DNA of 64,000 bases. It comes from Vogesella alkaliphila (GTDB lineage: Bacteria > Pseudomonadota > Gammaproteobacteria > Burkholderiales > Chromobacteriaceae). Under the pieces are notes generated by a model that saw nothing but the letters and a program-made list of their open reading frames with translations, did no database searches and had not been told where the DNA came from. Location of the stretch: the NCBI RefSeq assembly GCF_014652475.1, contig NZ_BMYW01000001.1, forward strand, positions 62,001 to 126,000, written 5' to 3'. Positions 1-7,991 of this stretch are shown here, piece by piece (the first letter of the stretch is position 1; the number at the start of each line of letters is the position of its first letter). The position numbers and the translations under genes were made by a program.

Positions 1-617
1 GGGCGGAAGCCGTTGATGGCCAGCCACACGCCGTAGCAGCTGGCGGCGGACAGCACCACCACGCAGGCGTGGGTCAGCGGATGGCCGCCGTGCACCAGCC
101 GGCTGCCGGCCAGGATGTACAGCGAATAGATCAGCGCGGAGGTCAGCCCCAGCAGCAGGCCCAGCGGCTGCGCCTGCAAATCCACGCCGACGGTGACCAG
201 CAGGCCGGACAGCGCCAGGCACAGCGCCAGCAGCCGGCGACGGGTGAACGGCTCCTTCAGCAGCAGGGTGGACAGCGCCAGCACGATGGCCGGAAACAGG
301 TACAGCAGCAGCGAAATGGTGCCGGCATTGGCGTAGTGCAGGCCGTTGAAATAACAGGCGGCCATGCCGGCGTAACCCAGGCTGCCCATCAGCACCAGCA
401 CCAGCAGCGACTGGCCGCGCGGCCACTCCAGCCGCTTGGCCAGACACCACGGCAGCAGCAGCGCGCCGGCCAGCGCAAAGCGCAGGAACAGCAGGGTGGG
501 GGTGGAGGCGCCGTCTTCGTAGGCAAAACGGGCGAAGATGGCCATGCTGCCAAAACCGATGGCGGACAGCAGGATTTTGAGCTGGCCAAGCCAGGCGTGG
601 GGTTGGGTGCTGGGCAT
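1..617 (-). CDS. EamA/DMT-family permease, C-terminus beyond window edge
   Basis: Inner-membrane transporter of the drug/metabolite (EamA) family; substrate unknown. The reverse strand from the ATG at 617 reads without a stop to base 1, about 205 residues, with hydrophobic helices throughout. An early helix pair carries the IGFGSMAIFARFAYEDG stretch, and a GLHYANAGTISLLLYLFP stretch near residues 90-110 is typical of EamA repeat 1. A full member has about 290-300 residues, so roughly the last third is missing. A GTG four codons upstream of the ATG is an alternative start; neither has a strong ribosome site. It lies downstream of, and codirectional with, the GntR regulator at 735-1457, which may control it. 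Confidence 0.85.
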   Translation of the reverse strand, partial: MPSTQPHAWLGQLKILLSAIGFGSMAIFARFAYEDGASTPTLLFLRFALAGALLLPWCLAKRLEWPRGQSLLVLVLMGSLGYAGMAACYFNGLHYANAGTISLLLYLFPAIVLALSTLLLKEPFTRRRLLALCLALSGLLVTVGVDLQAQPLGLLLGLTSALIYSLYILAGSRLVHGGHPLTHACVVVLSAASCYGVWLAINGFR

Positions 618-694
618 GTTGGAGGTCACAGGCTAAGGGCAAAATTAAGCAATCGGGTGGCGGCAGGCGGGCGACACCGCCGCCTTGTGTCGGC

Positions 695-707
695 TGCGGC
701 CAACGTT
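695..707 (-). repeat. 13-bp DUS-like word (TGCGGCCAACGTT on +)
   Basis: One copy of the dispersed AA(G/C)GTTGGCCGCA word, minus orientation, in the gap between the gntR stop and the DMT permease start. Confidence 0.85.
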
Positions 708-734
708 ACGCGACCAGAGCGTGGCCGCTTGTCG

Positions 735-1457
735 TTAGTCGACACCAGCGTGGTCGGTGCCGCTGGCGGCCGTCGCGTCCGCGGGCTCGGCAGCCGCTGC
801 CGCGGCTTGCAGGTGCTGCAGGATCACCTGCCCGCCGCACAGGATGTCATCGCTGATGGCGCGAGCGGCGGCCGGGCCGTCATGGGCGCGGATGGCGTCC
901 AGCACCGGGTAGTGGAAGTCGAGCATGTCGTCGCCGCCGTCACCGTAGATGTCGGCAATCAGCGGCCCCATCTGCAGCCAGATGCGGTACAGGATGCCCT
1001 GCAGAAACGGCATGCCGGCGATGTCAACCAGTGCGAAGTGAAAACGCTGGTTCAGGTCGCAGCCGCGCGCGGTGTCGCCGTCGGCCAGCGCCTGCTCGTT
1101 CTGCCGTACCAGGTCCTCCAGCAGCGCGATCTGATCGGCAGTGGCATTCTGCGCCGCCATCTCTGCGGCCAACCCTTCCAGCTTGATGCGGATGGCGCGG
1201 ATCTCCAGATAGCGTTCTACCGTCATGTGCGGCACGCGGATGTCGCGCGCCGACTTCATCGCCAGCGCCTGTTCCTGTACCAGCCGCAGGATGGCATCAC
1301 GCACCGGGGTGACGCTGGTGCCCAGCCGCGCCGCCAGCTCGCGGATCTTCAGCCGCTCGCCCGGCTTGAGCTTGCCCTGGATCAGGGCATTGCACAGCAG
1401 GTGGTAGACGGTGCTGCCGAGGTTGTCGTGTTCCAGCGTGTCCAGCGCGTCGGTCAT
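735..1457 (-). CDS. GntR-family transcriptional regulator, FCD subfamily
   Basis: Cytoplasmic DNA-binding repressor or activator of 240 residues. The N-terminal winged helix (residues about 10-75) has the GntR signature LKPGERLKIRELAARLG followed by TSVTPVRDAILRL. The C-terminal FCD ligand domain (about 85-215) keeps the metal-type pattern: an Asp/Asn before RFHFALVD and a late His in LDFHYPVLDAI. The usual FCD ligands are organic or amino acids. It is transcribed away from the SDR-kinase-aminotransferase operon at 1903-5022. Between them lie two TGATGCATCA palindromes, plausible operators for this protein. The C-terminal 25 residues are Ala-rich and probably disordered. The family call is firm; the effector is unknown. 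Confidence 0.92.
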   Translation of the reverse strand: MTDALDTLEHDNLGSTVYHLLCNALIQGKLKPGERLKIRELAARLGTSVTPVRDAILRLVQEQALAMKSARDIRVPHMTVERYLEIRAIRIKLEGLAAEMAAQNATADQIALLEDLVRQNEQALADGDTARGCDLNQRFHFALVDIAGMPFLQGILYRIWLQMGPLIADIYGDGGDDMLDFHYPVLDAIRAHDGPAAARAISDDILCGGQVILQHLQAAAAAAEPADATAASGTDHAGVD

Positions 1458-1510
1458 GGTGGGGGGCCGTAGATTGAGTTGGCTGATTCTAGCATCGGCA
1501 TTAGAAAATA

Positions 1511-1520
1511 TGATGCATCA
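1511..1520. promoter_or_regulatory. candidate GntR operator 1 (TGATGCATCA palindrome)
   Basis: Perfect 10-bp palindrome in an AT-rich patch (AAAATATGATGCATCAAAC) 54 bp upstream of the gntR start. The same core recurs at 1653-1664 in front of the divergent operon. Assignment to this GntR protein is inferred from position and from duplication. Confidence 0.45.
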
Positions 1521-1551
1521 AACAAAAAACTGGGCGGCGCGGGCGGGGTGC

Positions 1552-1564
1552 AAGGTTGGCCGCA
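1552..1564 (+). repeat. 13-bp DUS-like word (AAGGTTGGCCGCA)
   Basis: Exact plus-orientation copy of the dispersed word, intergenic between gntR and the SDR operon. Confidence 0.85.
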
Positions 1565-1652
1565 TGGCTGGCCGGCCCGGTGCGGCCGCGCCCGGCGGCG
1601 ACAGTCATTGCGCGGTGCAGAGCGGCGCTTGTAATTGAAAAATGCAACAAAT

Positions 1653-1664
1653 ATGATGCATCAT
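1653..1664. promoter_or_regulatory. candidate GntR operator 2 (ATGATGCATCAT palindrome)
   Basis: Perfect 12-bp palindrome, extending the core seen at 1511-1520. It lies just before the tandem repeat and about 240 bp before the SDR start. The shared core in a divergent promoter region is what a common operator would look like. Confidence 0.45.
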
Positions 1665-1670
1665 AATTAT

Positions 1671-1813
1671 GAAGTCGAGAAGTCGAGAAGTCGAGAAGTC
1701 GAGAAGTCGAGAAGTCGAGAAGTCGAGAAGTCGAGAAGTCGAGAAGTCGAGAAGTCGAGAAGTCGAGAAATCGAGAAATCGAGAAGTCGAGAAATCGAGA
1801 AGTCGAGAAATCG
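1671..1813. repeat. 8-bp tandem repeat, GAAGTCGA x about 18
   Basis: Seventeen full units plus 7 bp of an 18th: twelve GAAGTCGA in a row, then GAAGTCGA mixed with GAAATCGA variants toward the SDR gene. There are no spacers, so it is not CRISPR. All forward frames stay open through it because the unit contains no stop. Eight is not a multiple of three, so any gain or loss of a unit by slippage shifts an overlapping frame, and it also changes the promoter-to-gene distance by 8 bp. It sits in the 5' region of the operon starting at 1903. Confidence 0.97.
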
Positions 1814-1902
1814 TGATGCCCCGGCATCGCCGCCAGTACCGCGCCGCCGGAATTGGCGCCGGGCTGCGCCGGGACCCGCGCCCAAGCAACCAGGAGTCTG
1901 CC

Positions 1903-2643
1903 ATGCCGGATAAAAAGCGCTACATGCTGTTGACGGGGGCCAGCCGCGGCATCGGCCACGCCACCGTCAAGCTGTTCCAGGAACACAACTGGCACATCTT
2001 TACCGTGTCGCGGCAGCCGTTTTCCGAGGACTGCCGCTGGCCGTCGGCGCGCGCCAGCCATGTGCAGGCCGATCTGGCCGACCTGTCCTGCCTCGATGCG
2101 CTGGTGGCCGAGGTGCGCAGCCGGCTGCCGGATGGCGAGCTGCACGCGCTGGTGAACAATGCCGGCATTTCGCCCAAGGGGCCGCACGGTGCGCGGCTGG
2201 GCATTCTGGACAGCGATATGGACACCTGGGGTCGGGTGCTGAACGTCAATCTGGTGTCCACCGCGCTGCTGGCGCGGGCGCTGTTTCCGGAGCTGAAAAA
2301 AGGGCAGGGCAGCATCGTCAATGTCACCTCGATTGCCGGTTCGCGGGTGCATCCGCTTGCCGGCGTCGCCTACGCCGCGTCCAAGGCCGGGCTGGCGGCG
2401 CTGACCCGCGAGCTGGCGCATGAATTCGCGCCGCACGGCATCCGCGCCAATGCCATCGCCCCCGGCGAGATCGACACCGCCATCCTGTCGCCGGACACCG
2501 CCAAGATCGTGGAGCACGATGTGCCGATGCAGCGGCTGGGCACGCCGCACGAGGTGGCGGAGGCGATCTACTTCCTGTGCTCCAACCGTTCCTCCTATAT
2601 CAATGGCTCGGAACTCCACATCAACGGAGGCCAGCATGTCTGA
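1903..2643 (+). CDS. short-chain dehydrogenase/reductase (SDR)
   Basis: NAD(P)-dependent cytosolic oxidoreductase of 246 residues, a classical SDR. It has the Rossmann TGASRGIG near residue 11, NNAGIS near 85, a catalytic Ser in NVTSIAGS, the YAASK active site and a C-terminal NGSELHINGGQ typical of the family. I chose the ATG at 1903 because AGGAG sits seven bases before it and the SDR fold begins at once. The same frame is open back to an ATG at 1669 through the 8-bp repeat, but that would add a 78-residue Lys/Arg/Ser/Glu-rich tail with no ribosome site. It is first in an operon with a kinase and a class-III PLP enzyme; its substrate is probably an amino alcohol or the aldehyde the pathway makes. 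Confidence 0.9.
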   Translation: MPDKKRYMLLTGASRGIGHATVKLFQEHNWHIFTVSRQPFSEDCRWPSARASHVQADLADLSCLDALVAEVRSRLPDGELHALVNNAGISPKGPHGARLGILDSDMDTWGRVLNVNLVSTALLARALFPELKKGQGSIVNVTSIAGSRVHPLAGVAYAASKAGLAALTRELAHEFAPHGIRANAIAPGEIDTAILSPDTAKIVEHDVPMQRLGTPHEVAEAIYFLCSNRSSYINGSELHINGGQHV

Positions 2644-3694
2644 CAGCGCCATCGACCAGCTGTTTTCCACCATGGGCAGCGCCACCACGCCCGAGGCCGC
2701 CAGCGAACTGCTGTGGCAGCACTACGGCCTGCGTGGCAGCGCCAGCGTGCTTAACAGCGAGCGCGACCAGAACTTTCACATCCACGGCGACGACGGCGCG
2801 CAGTATGTGCTGAAGCTGACCCACCCGGCGGAGGCGCGCGGCGTCACCGATTTCCAGACCCGCGCGTTGCTGCATGCCGCCAGCCGCGACCCGGCGCTGC
2901 CGATTCCGCGGGTGATGCCGCGGCTGGATGGCGCGCCGTATGCGGCGATTACCCTGCCGGATGGCACACAGCGGGTGCTGCGCCTGTTCAGCTATCTTGG
3001 CGGCCAACCTTTGCACCAGATCACGCGCAGCACTGCGCAGCGCCGCGATCTGGGGGCAACGCTGGCGCGGCTGGATCTGGCGCTCAGCGATTTTGAACAC
3101 CCGTCCGCCGATCACGCGCTGCTGTGGGACATCCAGCACAGCGAGCGGCTGCAGCCGCTGCTGGCCGAGCTGCCGCCGGGGCCGCAAACCGACACCCTGG
3201 CGGCGTTCGTCGCGCATTTCCGGCGCGAGGTCCAGTCGGCGTTGGCCGGGCTGCGGCGGCAGGTGATCCACAACGACCTCAACCCCTACAACGTGCTGGT
3301 GGATGCGCAGGATCAGGTCACCACCCGCGGGCTGATCGACTTTGGCGACATGGTGCAGGCGCCGCTGATCTGCGAGCTGGCGGTGGCCTGTTCCTACCAG
3401 CTGTCCGCCACTGCCAACCCGCTGGACACCGCCGCCGAGCTGATTGCCGGCTACCACGCGCTGTACCCGCTGCAGCGCGAAGAAGTGCTGCTGCTGTACG
3501 AGTTGATCCTCACCCGGCTGTGCATGACGGTGACCATCACCGGCTGGCGCGCCAGCCGCTACCCGGAAAACAGGACCTACATCCTGCGCAACAACGGCCT
3601 GAGCTGGGACGGGCTGCAACGGCTGCAAGCCATTGGCCGCGAGCAGGCGCAGGCATTTTTGCTGCAGGTCTGCGGCATGAAAGGACAAGCATGA
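2636..3694 (+). CDS. APH/choline-kinase-fold phosphotransferase, probable amino-alcohol or hydroxylysine kinase
   Basis: ATP-dependent small-molecule kinase, 352 residues. The catalytic loop VIHNDLNPYNVLVD (Brenner motif, His-x-Asp and a later Asn) is near residue 210, followed by the metal-binding IDFGDM. The family holds aminoglycoside, choline, homoserine and hydroxylysine kinases. The next gene is a class-III PLP enzyme of the phospho-lyase type, so the best match is a kinase that phosphorylates a hydroxyl for later phosphate elimination, as hydroxylysine kinase does. The start has GGAGG nine bases upstream and overlaps the SDR gene by 8 bp; the stop overlaps the next ATG (ATGA). Both overlaps suggest translational coupling. 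Confidence 0.82.
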   Translation: MSDSAIDQLFSTMGSATTPEAASELLWQHYGLRGSASVLNSERDQNFHIHGDDGAQYVLKLTHPAEARGVTDFQTRALLHAASRDPALPIPRVMPRLDGAPYAAITLPDGTQRVLRLFSYLGGQPLHQITRSTAQRRDLGATLARLDLALSDFEHPSADHALLWDIQHSERLQPLLAELPPGPQTDTLAAFVAHFRREVQSALAGLRRQVIHNDLNPYNVLVDAQDQVTTRGLIDFGDMVQAPLICELAVACSYQLSATANPLDTAAELIAGYHALYPLQREEVLLLYELILTRLCMTVTITGWRASRYPENRTYILRNNGLSWDGLQRLQAIGREQAQAFLLQVCGMKGQA

Positions 3695-5022
3695 GCAGCA
3701 AGGACCAACGCATGGCCAATGCCTTCGACCCGGCGACCGCAGCCAGCCTGCCGGCGCGCGAGCAGGCGCTGATCCAGCGCCGGCAGCAGCTGCTGGGACA
3801 GGCCTACCGGCTGTTCTACGAGCAGCCGCTGCATGTGGTGCGCGGTGAGGGCGTGTGGCTGTACGACCCGGATGGCAACGCCTATCTGGACGTGTACAAC
3901 AACGTCGCCTCGGTCGGGCACAGCCACCCGCGGGTGGTGGACGCCATCGCCCGCCAGGCGGCCACGCTGAACACCCACACCCGTTATCTCAACGACATCA
4001 TCCTCGACTACGCCGAACGGCTGCTGGCGACGCTGCCGGCGGCCGTCAGTCAGGCGATGTTCACCTGTACCGGCAGCGAGGCCAACGATCTGGCGCTGCG
4101 GTTGGCGGCCAACTACAACGGCGCTGCCGGCGTGATCGTCACCAGCCATGCCTATCACGGCGTCACCAGCAGCGTGGCGGCGTGCTCGCCGGCCTTCGGC
4201 CACAACGTGCCGCTGGGCGTGCAGGTGCGCACCGTGCCGGCGCCCGACGCCTATCGCTACCCGGACGAGGACGTGGGGGCGCGTTTCACCCGCCACGTCG
4301 AGCAGGCGATTGCCGATTTGCAGCGGCACGGCATCCAGCCGGCGGCGCTGCTGGTGGATACGCTGTTTACCAGCGACGGCGTGTTTGCCGAGCCGGCGGG
4401 CTTTCTCGCCGGTGCCGTCGACGCGATCCGCGCCGCCGGCGGGCTGTTCATCGCCGACGAAGTGCAGGCCGGCTTCGCCCGCAGCGGCAGCCACTTCTGG
4501 GGTTTCCAGCGCCACGGCGTCACCCCGGACATCGTCACCATGGGCAAGCCGATGGGCAACGGCCACCCGATTGCCGGGCTGGCGGCACGGCCGGAGATCA
4601 TCGACGCCTTCGGCCGAAGGGTGCGCTACTTCAATACCTTTGGCGGCAACCCGGTGTCGTGCGCCGCCGGTCTCGCGGTGCTGGACATCATCCGCGACGA
4701 GGGCCTGCAGCAGAACGCGCGCGACACCGGCGCCTATCTCAAGGCCGGCTTCGAAAGGTTGGCCGCAAGGCATGAGCTGATCGGCGATGTGCGCGGCGCC
4801 GGTTTCTTCCTCGGTGTGGAGCTGGTCAGTGATCGCGCCAGCAAGGCGCCGGCCACGGCGGAAACCGGCCGCATCGTCAACGCGCTGCGCCAGCGCCGCA
4901 TCCTGCTCAGCGCCACCGGCCCGGCCGGCAACATCCTCAAGCTGCGGCCGCAGCTGCCGTTTTCGCGTGCCAACGCCGACCAGTTGCTGGCCACGCTGGA
5001 CGAGGTGCTGGCCGGGCTGTAG
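3691..5022 (+). CDS. class-III PLP enzyme, aminotransferase or phospho-lyase (AGXT2-like)
   Basis: Fold-type I PLP enzyme of 443 residues. Visible are the [15 protein letters not shown] cofactor-phosphate region (near residue 130), the [10 protein letters not shown] Asp that contacts the PLP nitrogen, and the Schiff-base Lys in [11 protein letters not shown] (near 288). Class-III relatives include alanine-glyoxylate aminotransferase 2, ethanolamine-phosphate phospho-lyase and 5-phosphohydroxylysine phospho-lyase. Coupling by ATGA overlap to an APH-type kinase favours a phospho-lyase that releases ammonia and phosphate to give an aldehyde; the SDR could then process that aldehyde. This is inferred from context and is not proven by a motif. 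A copy of the 13-bp dispersed word is built into the coding sequence at 4755-4767 (residues RLAA). Confidence 0.88.
   Translation: MSSKDQRMANAFDPATAASLPAREQALIQRRQQLLGQAYRLFYEQPLHVVRGEGVWLYDPDGNAYLDVYNNVASVGHSHPRVVDAIARQAATLNTHTRYLNDIILDYAERLLATLPAAVSQAMFTCTGSEANDLALRLAANYNGAAGVIVTSHAYHGVTSSVAACSPAFGHNVPLGVQVRTVPAPDAYRYPDEDVGARFTRHVEQAIADLQRHGIQPAALLVDTLFTSDGVFAEPAGFLAGAVDAIRAAGGLFIADEVQAGFARSGSHFWGFQRHGVTPDIVTMGKPMGNGHPIAGLAARPEIIDAFGRRVRYFNTFGGNPVSCAAGLAVLDIIRDEGLQQNARDTGAYLKAGFERLAARHELIGDVRGAGFFLGVELVSDRASKAPATAETGRIVNALRQRRILLSATGPAGNILKLRPQLPFSRANADQLLATLDEVLAGL
4755..4767 (+). repeat. 13-bp DUS-like word inside a gene
   Basis: Exact AAGGTTGGCCGCA in the PLP-enzyme gene, read in frame as part of ERLAAR. 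Confidence 0.85.
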
Positions 5023-5102
5023 CCGAGGGACGGCGCTGGAGTGGCGGCGGCGCCGGAAAGCCGGGCGTCCCCGTTGCCGGTTCGGGCGGGGGCGCCACTC
5101 CC

Positions 5103-5696
5103 TTAAAACGTCCCCACGGGGGACAAAGGGATTTGTTCGCCGAGCTTCGCGGACAAGAACTGGGCCAGTTTGTAAACCAGTTGCGCCTGCGCTTTCACCA
5201 CATCGCTCACCTGGCTACCGGTCACGGCTTCCTTGGCGTGAAACACCCCGGTCAGCAACGGCCGCTCCTGTCCCTTGGCCTGCAGGCGCCAGCCCGTCTC
5301 TAGCTCGGCCTCCTTGCCGGGGGCCAGCCGGAACACTCTCACATCAAGCAGGAGCGAAAAATCGGTCCGCCCCAGGCCGGGTTGCGGCCAAGCGTACACG
5401 GTGCCCAGGCCTGACTGGCGCGACAAATCCAGGGCTAGCGCCTGCGCGAGCAGCCGCGGCAGACTGGCGACCCAGCGCTGCTCCTCGGCCAGCAGCAAGC
5501 GGCCATCCGCCTGTTCCAGCACCAGCTGGGGATGGTCGACGCCAGCGGGCAAGGTCACCGGCCCTACCAGCAGGCTGGCACCGGAAGTCAGCTTGCCCGG
5601 CGCCGGTGCGATGGCGGGGAGGTCATGGAAGGTGGCTGGCACGGAGGCACAGCCCGCTAGCACCAGGACAAGCAGGAATGCGAATCGGCATTTCAT
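5103..5696 (-). CDS. pqiC: PqiC/YmbA-like lipoprotein, ABC-type transport auxiliary
   Basis: Outer-membrane lipoprotein of 197 residues. The N-terminus is a lipoprotein signal with a lipobox ending LAGC at Cys15. The body has the alpha/beta ABC-auxiliary fold (PqiC/YmbA/DUF330), with LLVGPVTLPAGVDHPQLV and a late VVKAQAQLVYKLAQFLSAKL helix. In E. coli, PqiC anchors the PqiB needle at the outer membrane, part of a phospholipid route across the periplasm. It is the last gene of pqiA1-pqiA2-pqiB-pqiC and overlaps pqiB by 4 bp. Confidence 0.88.
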   Translation of the reverse strand: MKCRFAFLLVLVLAGCASVPATFHDLPAIAPAPGKLTSGASLLVGPVTLPAGVDHPQLVLEQADGRLLLAEEQRWVASLPRLLAQALALDLSRQSGLGTVYAWPQPGLGRTDFSLLLDVRVFRLAPGKEAELETGWRLQAKGQERPLLTGVFHAKEAVTGSQVSDVVKAQAQLVYKLAQFLSAKLGEQIPLSPVGTF

Positions 5697-7342
5697 CGGG
5701 CGTCTCCTTGCTTGCCGCGGATCAGCGCTTCGGGATGACGGTCGAGATAATCGACCAGGGCACGGACACTGCGTGCGGTTTCGCTGACCTCAAGCGCGGC
5801 GTTGCGCATGTCCTGCTGCAGCGGCGAGTCGGCCTGCAGCACTTGCTGGGTGTCGTCCAGCGTCTTTTGCAGCTTGTCCAGCGTTTGCGTGGCCTGCGGC
5901 AGCATCTTGTCGTCGATGTTGCCCATCAGTTGGCGGGTGGCGGCCAGCATGCCGCGCAACTCGTGAACGGACTGGTCCAGCCCGGCGCTGATGGATTCCA
6001 GCGGCATCTTGTCCAGCTTGTGGGCAATGCGTTGCATCATGGCCTGCAGCTCTTCCAGATCGCCAGGGATGGTCGGCATCACGTCCATGTTCTGTTCGTG
6101 TCCCAGTTGTGCCGGCCTGGCGTTGCGGAAGAAGTCCAGCGCCACGAACAGCTGGCCTGTAATCAGGCTGCCGGAACGCAACTGGGCGCGCAGGCCGTTT
6201 GCCACCATTTGCTTGAGCGACAGTTGCTGGCGAAGGCTGCGCTCCTTGTCGAGATTGCTCGACATGGCCAGCAACCGGCTGGGGAAGATGCGCACATCCA
6301 CCAACATGTTGAAGTCCTTGCGCGCCTTGTCCTGCTCCAGGCCGATGGCCGTCACCTCGCCAATGACAATGCCACGGAAGTCCACCGGCGCCCCCACGGA
6401 GAGGCCACGCACCGACTGCTGGAATTTGAGCCGTATCGGATACACCTCGTGATCCGCCGTGCGCATGGCCACATCGCGGGTTTCCGCCAGACCGAATACC
6501 GCGCCTGCTGCGGCGGGCTGCGCGTTCTCGTCAGAAGATGGCGACTCGAAGGCGATGCCGCCCAGCGCGATGGCCGTCAGGGACTGTGTATTCACCTTGA
6601 GCCCGTTGGCGGAAACGGAAAGGTCGACGCCGCTGGCGTGCCAGAAGCGGGTATCCGGCACCACGAAGCGGTCGTAGGGGGCGTTGATGAAGACGGTGAG
6701 GTCCAATCCCTGCCCACTCTTGTCCAGCGCGTAGGCGACCACTTGTCCTACCGGTACCCGGCGGAAGTACACCGGGGCGCCGATGTCCAGCGAGCCCAGA
6801 TCGGCGGATTTCAGCACGAACTGCCTGCCCGGCAGGTCTCCGGTGATGATGGGGGGGACTTCCAGGCCGTTGAAACGCTGGCTGCTGGTCTTGCTCCGCC
6901 CCGCGTCCATGCCGATATAGGCGCCGGACAGCAGGGTGCCAAGACCGGACACGCTGCCGCCGGCGATGCGCGGCCGGACGATCCAGAAGCGGCTGTCGCT
7001 GGTGAGATAGGGCTCGGCCTCCTTGCTTATCTGCGCGGTGGCGATAATGCTCTTGCGGTCCTCGCTCACTTTGACCGAGGTCACCTCGCCGATGTCCACA
7101 TCCCTGTACTTGATGCGCGTCTTGCCCGCCTCCAGTCCTTCGGCGTTGCGAAAGGCGATGGTAATGGTGGGGCCGCGCGACAGGATGGCTTGCACGGTCA
7201 GGTAGCCGCCTATCAGTGCGGCCACCACCGGGATCAGCCACACCAGCGAGGGCGACCAGCGCCGTCGTTCCTCCAGCCTGGCCTGCGGCAATGCCTGTTG
7301 CACCGGCTCGTCCGGCGCGTCGTCACGCTTGTCGATCATCAT
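5693..7342 (-). CDS. pqiB: PqiB, MCE-domain (MlaD-type) lipid transport protein
   Basis: A 549-residue inner-membrane-anchored periplasmic protein. One transmembrane helix (about residues 33-53, LVWLIPVVAALIGGYLTVQ) is followed by three MCE domains beginning near residues 57, 170 and 300. Signatures include AGKTRIKYRDVDIGEV, GAPVYFRRVPVGQVVAY and GAPVDFRGIVIGEVTAI. A long helical C-terminus (from about 425) should form the coiled-coil needle seen in E. coli PqiB, which has 546 residues. It bridges PqiA in the inner membrane and PqiC in the outer. It overlaps both neighbours by a few bases, so the operon is translationally coupled. Confidence 0.93.
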   Translation of the reverse strand: MMIDKRDDAPDEPVQQALPQARLEERRRWSPSLVWLIPVVAALIGGYLTVQAILSRGPTITIAFRNAEGLEAGKTRIKYRDVDIGEVTSVKVSEDRKSIIATAQISKEAEPYLTSDSRFWIVRPRIAGGSVSGLGTLLSGAYIGMDAGRSKTSSQRFNGLEVPPIITGDLPGRQFVLKSADLGSLDIGAPVYFRRVPVGQVVAYALDKSGQGLDLTVFINAPYDRFVVPDTRFWHASGVDLSVSANGLKVNTQSLTAIALGGIAFESPSSDENAQPAAAGAVFGLAETRDVAMRTADHEVYPIRLKFQQSVRGLSVGAPVDFRGIVIGEVTAIGLEQDKARKDFNMLVDVRIFPSRLLAMSSNLDKERSLRQQLSLKQMVANGLRAQLRSGSLITGQLFVALDFFRNARPAQLGHEQNMDVMPTIPGDLEELQAMMQRIAHKLDKMPLESISAGLDQSVHELRGMLAATRQLMGNIDDKMLPQATQTLDKLQKTLDDTQQVLQADSPLQQDMRNAALEVSETARSVRALVDYLDRHPEALIRGKQGDAR

Positions 7343-7991
7343 TTACCTCGATGGAGTCCCAGATGAGCCTGGGGTCGAAACACATGGCGGACAGCATGGT
7401 GAGCACCACTACCGCGCCGAAGGCCACGGCGCCGGGGCCGGCCTTGATGCTGGCCAGCGACTGCAGCTGCACCAGCGACACCAGCAGCGCCACAACATAA
7501 ATATCCAGCATCGACCACGGGCCGATGGCTTCCAGTAAGCGGTACAGCCGCGTGCGTTGCCGTGGTGCCCAGCGCGAGCGGCACTGTACGGTGACCAGCA
7601 ACAGCAGCATGGCCAGAATCTTGAGCAGCGGTACCAGCACGCTGGCAATGAAGACCACCAGCGCCAGCGGCCAGGAGCCGCTTTGCCAGAGGAACACCAC
7701 GCCACTCATGATGGTGTCGCTCTGCGTACCGGACAGCATGGCGGTTTCCATGATGGGCAGCAGATTGGCCGGCAGATAACAGATGATGGCCGCCAGCAGG
7801 AGGGCCCAGGCGTATTCCACGCTGCGCTTCTTGCGCGCGCTCACCTCGGCGCCGCAACGCGGGCAGACGGCCGTCGCACCGGGACGCTCATCCACGCCCC
7901 GGCACAGCAGGCCGCAAGCGTGGCAATGCCACCAGCCGCGCGCGGCGGCGGAATTCAGCGGATAGCGCGACACGCTTCGTATCGCTCCCAT
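7323..7991 (-). CDS. pqiA: PqiA-like membrane protein, second half of a split PqiA
   Basis: About 222 residues. An N-terminal zinc ribbon (CHACGLLC then CPRCG) is followed by four hydrophobic helices, including YAWALLLAAIICYLPANLLP and WSMLDIYVVALLVSLVQLQ, one PqiA repeat. E. coli PqiA carries two such ribbon-plus-helix units in a single chain of about 417 residues; here they are two overlapping genes. The start is uncertain. The ATG at 7991 lies inside the 3' end of pqiA1. A GTG at 7973 has GGAG about 11 bases ahead and leaves the ribbon intact. A start at 8057 is in frame but adds an unfamiliar tail. Confidence 0.85.
   Translation of the reverse strand: MGAIRSVSRYPLNSAAARGWWHCHACGLLCRGVDERPGATAVCPRCGAEVSARKKRSVEYAWALLLAAIICYLPANLLPIMETAMLSGTQSDTIMSGVVFLWQSGSWPLALVVFIASVLVPLLKILAMLLLLVTVQCRSRWAPRQRTRLYRLLEAIGPWSMLDIYVVALLVSLVQLQSLASIKAGPGAVAFGAVVVLTMLSAMCFDPRLIWDSIEVNDDRQA

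Noticed and set aside
1671-1813. CRISPR array
   Set aside because: Units are 8 bp in direct contact with no spacers and no cas genes nearby.
1669-1902. N-terminal extension of the SDR protein through the tandem repeat
   Set aside because: The ATG at 1669 lacks a ribosome site, and the extension is a low-complexity Lys/Arg/Ser/Glu repeat not found in SDRs. AGGAG before the ATG at 1903 is the better start. Kept only as a phase-variation possibility.
2621-3688. Long antisense ORFs over the kinase and other genes (also 3577-4773, 11982-13313, 14010-15152, 16732-18549, 21534-23231, 30509-33397)
   Set aside because: They are shadow frames in GC-rich genes. Their translations are Gln/His/Arg/Gly-rich without domains, while the opposite strand encodes clear enzymes.
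7955-7991. Frameshift breaking a single pqiA gene
   Set aside because: Both parts have a complete zinc ribbon and plausible starts, and the junction falls between domains; two genes is simpler, though resequencing would settle it.
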